DNA from: JBBSOK01 sp038259825
GTDB taxonomy: Bacteria; Bacteroidota; Bacteroidia; Flavobacteriales; Flavobacteriaceae
DNA length: 5,760 nucleotides
Assembly: GCA_038259825.1 (NCBI GenBank)
Contig: JBBSOK010000141.1
Span: 1 to 5,760 of the forward strand
Direction: 5' to 3'
Every line of letters begins with the position of its first letter. Position 1 is the stretch's first letter. A program made the translations under genes and the position numbers. Shown here in pieces: positions 5,358-5,760 of this stretch. Below the pieces are notes generated by a model that was given only the letters and a program-made list of their open reading frames with translations, had not been told where the DNA came from and made no database searches.

Positions 5358-5760
5358 TTATTTTAAGTTACCGTTAAAGGTAAATTCTGAAATTTCTTTT
5401 CTTTTTCTATTAATATCATTTTCTGGTTTTTGTAAATCTTCCGGTAAATCTGAAACTTCTCCACCGTAATATCCCACTGCTACTGCTGTTGCAACGTGAT
5501 GATTATCCGGTACATTAAATTCTTTTGCTGCTTTCTTAAAATCTATTCCCGCCATTTGATGTACAGCAATATCCATACTCTGTGCTTGCAAGGATAAATT
5601 GGTCATAAAAGACCCTAAATCATGTAAGGCATGAAAATTTTCTTTTTCATCATCTTCCATGGTTTTTTTGAATATTCCAGCAATTAATACTTGGGAGTTA
5701 TTAGCCCATAATTTATTGAAATCTGCCAAACAATTATAAATACGATCGTATGTGTCACTA
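5358..5760 (-). CDS. Nitroreductase family protein, C-terminal part
   Basis: The last 133 codons are in the window; the gene continues past the right edge. The in-frame TTG at 5729 is an internal Leu, not a start, because the frame stays open upstream and encodes more family sequence (SDTYDRIYNCLADFNKLWA). The visible part matches the FMN-dependent nitroreductase fold. After an F-N-K-L-W-A-x-x-S-x-V-L-I strand come ALHDLGSFMTNLSLQAQSMD, AVHQMAGIDFKKAAKEFNVP and the ATAVAVGYYGG strand. Near the C-terminus RKRKEISEF occupies the basic site often used to bind FMN phosphate. Such enzymes reduce nitro groups, quinones or other electrophiles with NAD(P)H; the substrate here is unknown. The stop is followed after 6 bases by the small acidic gene. 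The protein is probably cytoplasmic and dimeric, as is usual in the family. Confidence 0.9.
   Translation of the reverse strand, partial: SDTYDRIYNCLADFNKLWANNSQVLIAGIFKKTMEDDEKENFHALHDLGSFMTNLSLQAQSMDIAVHQMAGIDFKKAAKEFNVPDNHHVATAVAVGYYGGEVSDLPEDLQKPENDINRKRKEISEFTFNGNLK

Noticed and set aside
5727..5729. TTG as start codon of the nitroreductase
   Set aside because: The frame stays open to the window edge and encodes typical nitroreductase sequence upstream, so the codon is internal.

Overview
The window is AT-rich and reads as part of a Bacteroidota chromosome, most likely a flavobacterium. The signs are a DUF4251-type lipoprotein, A-rich leaders in place of Shine-Dalgarno sites, and promoter candidates resembling the Bacteroidota -7 box TAnnTTTG. 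The large genes all lie on the minus strand; one 36-codon gene lies on the plus strand. No tRNA, rRNA, CRISPR array or insertion sequence is visible.

Left part (1-2687, minus). This looks like a three-gene operon read right to left. First is a 659-residue membrane protein with three N-terminal membrane segments, a TolB/FlgO-like domain and a C-terminal TPR-like region. Second is a 176-residue single-pass membrane protein with a helical, possibly HEPN-like tail. Third is the N-terminus of a caspase-family (peptidase C14) protein that leaves the window at base 1. Genes one and two are 27 bases apart, and genes two and three share one base (TAATG). The set reads as a possible envelope sensor, membrane linker and cytoplasmic caspase-like protease. 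It is the best candidate here for a poorly described system.

Middle (2688-3008). A divergent intergenic region with weak promoter-like sites precedes a very small Lys/Ala/Pro-rich gene (2819-2929, plus). A strong 12-bp bidirectional terminator then separates it from the convergent Old Yellow Enzyme gene.

Right part (3009-5760, minus). From right to left there is a nitroreductase cut by the window edge, a small acidic hydrophilic protein 6 bases behind it, and a terminator. A DUF4251-like lipoprotein with its own terminator follows, and then an Old Yellow Enzyme-family alkene reductase. The two flavoenzymes suggest reductive handling of electrophiles or xenobiotics, but they sit in separate transcription units.
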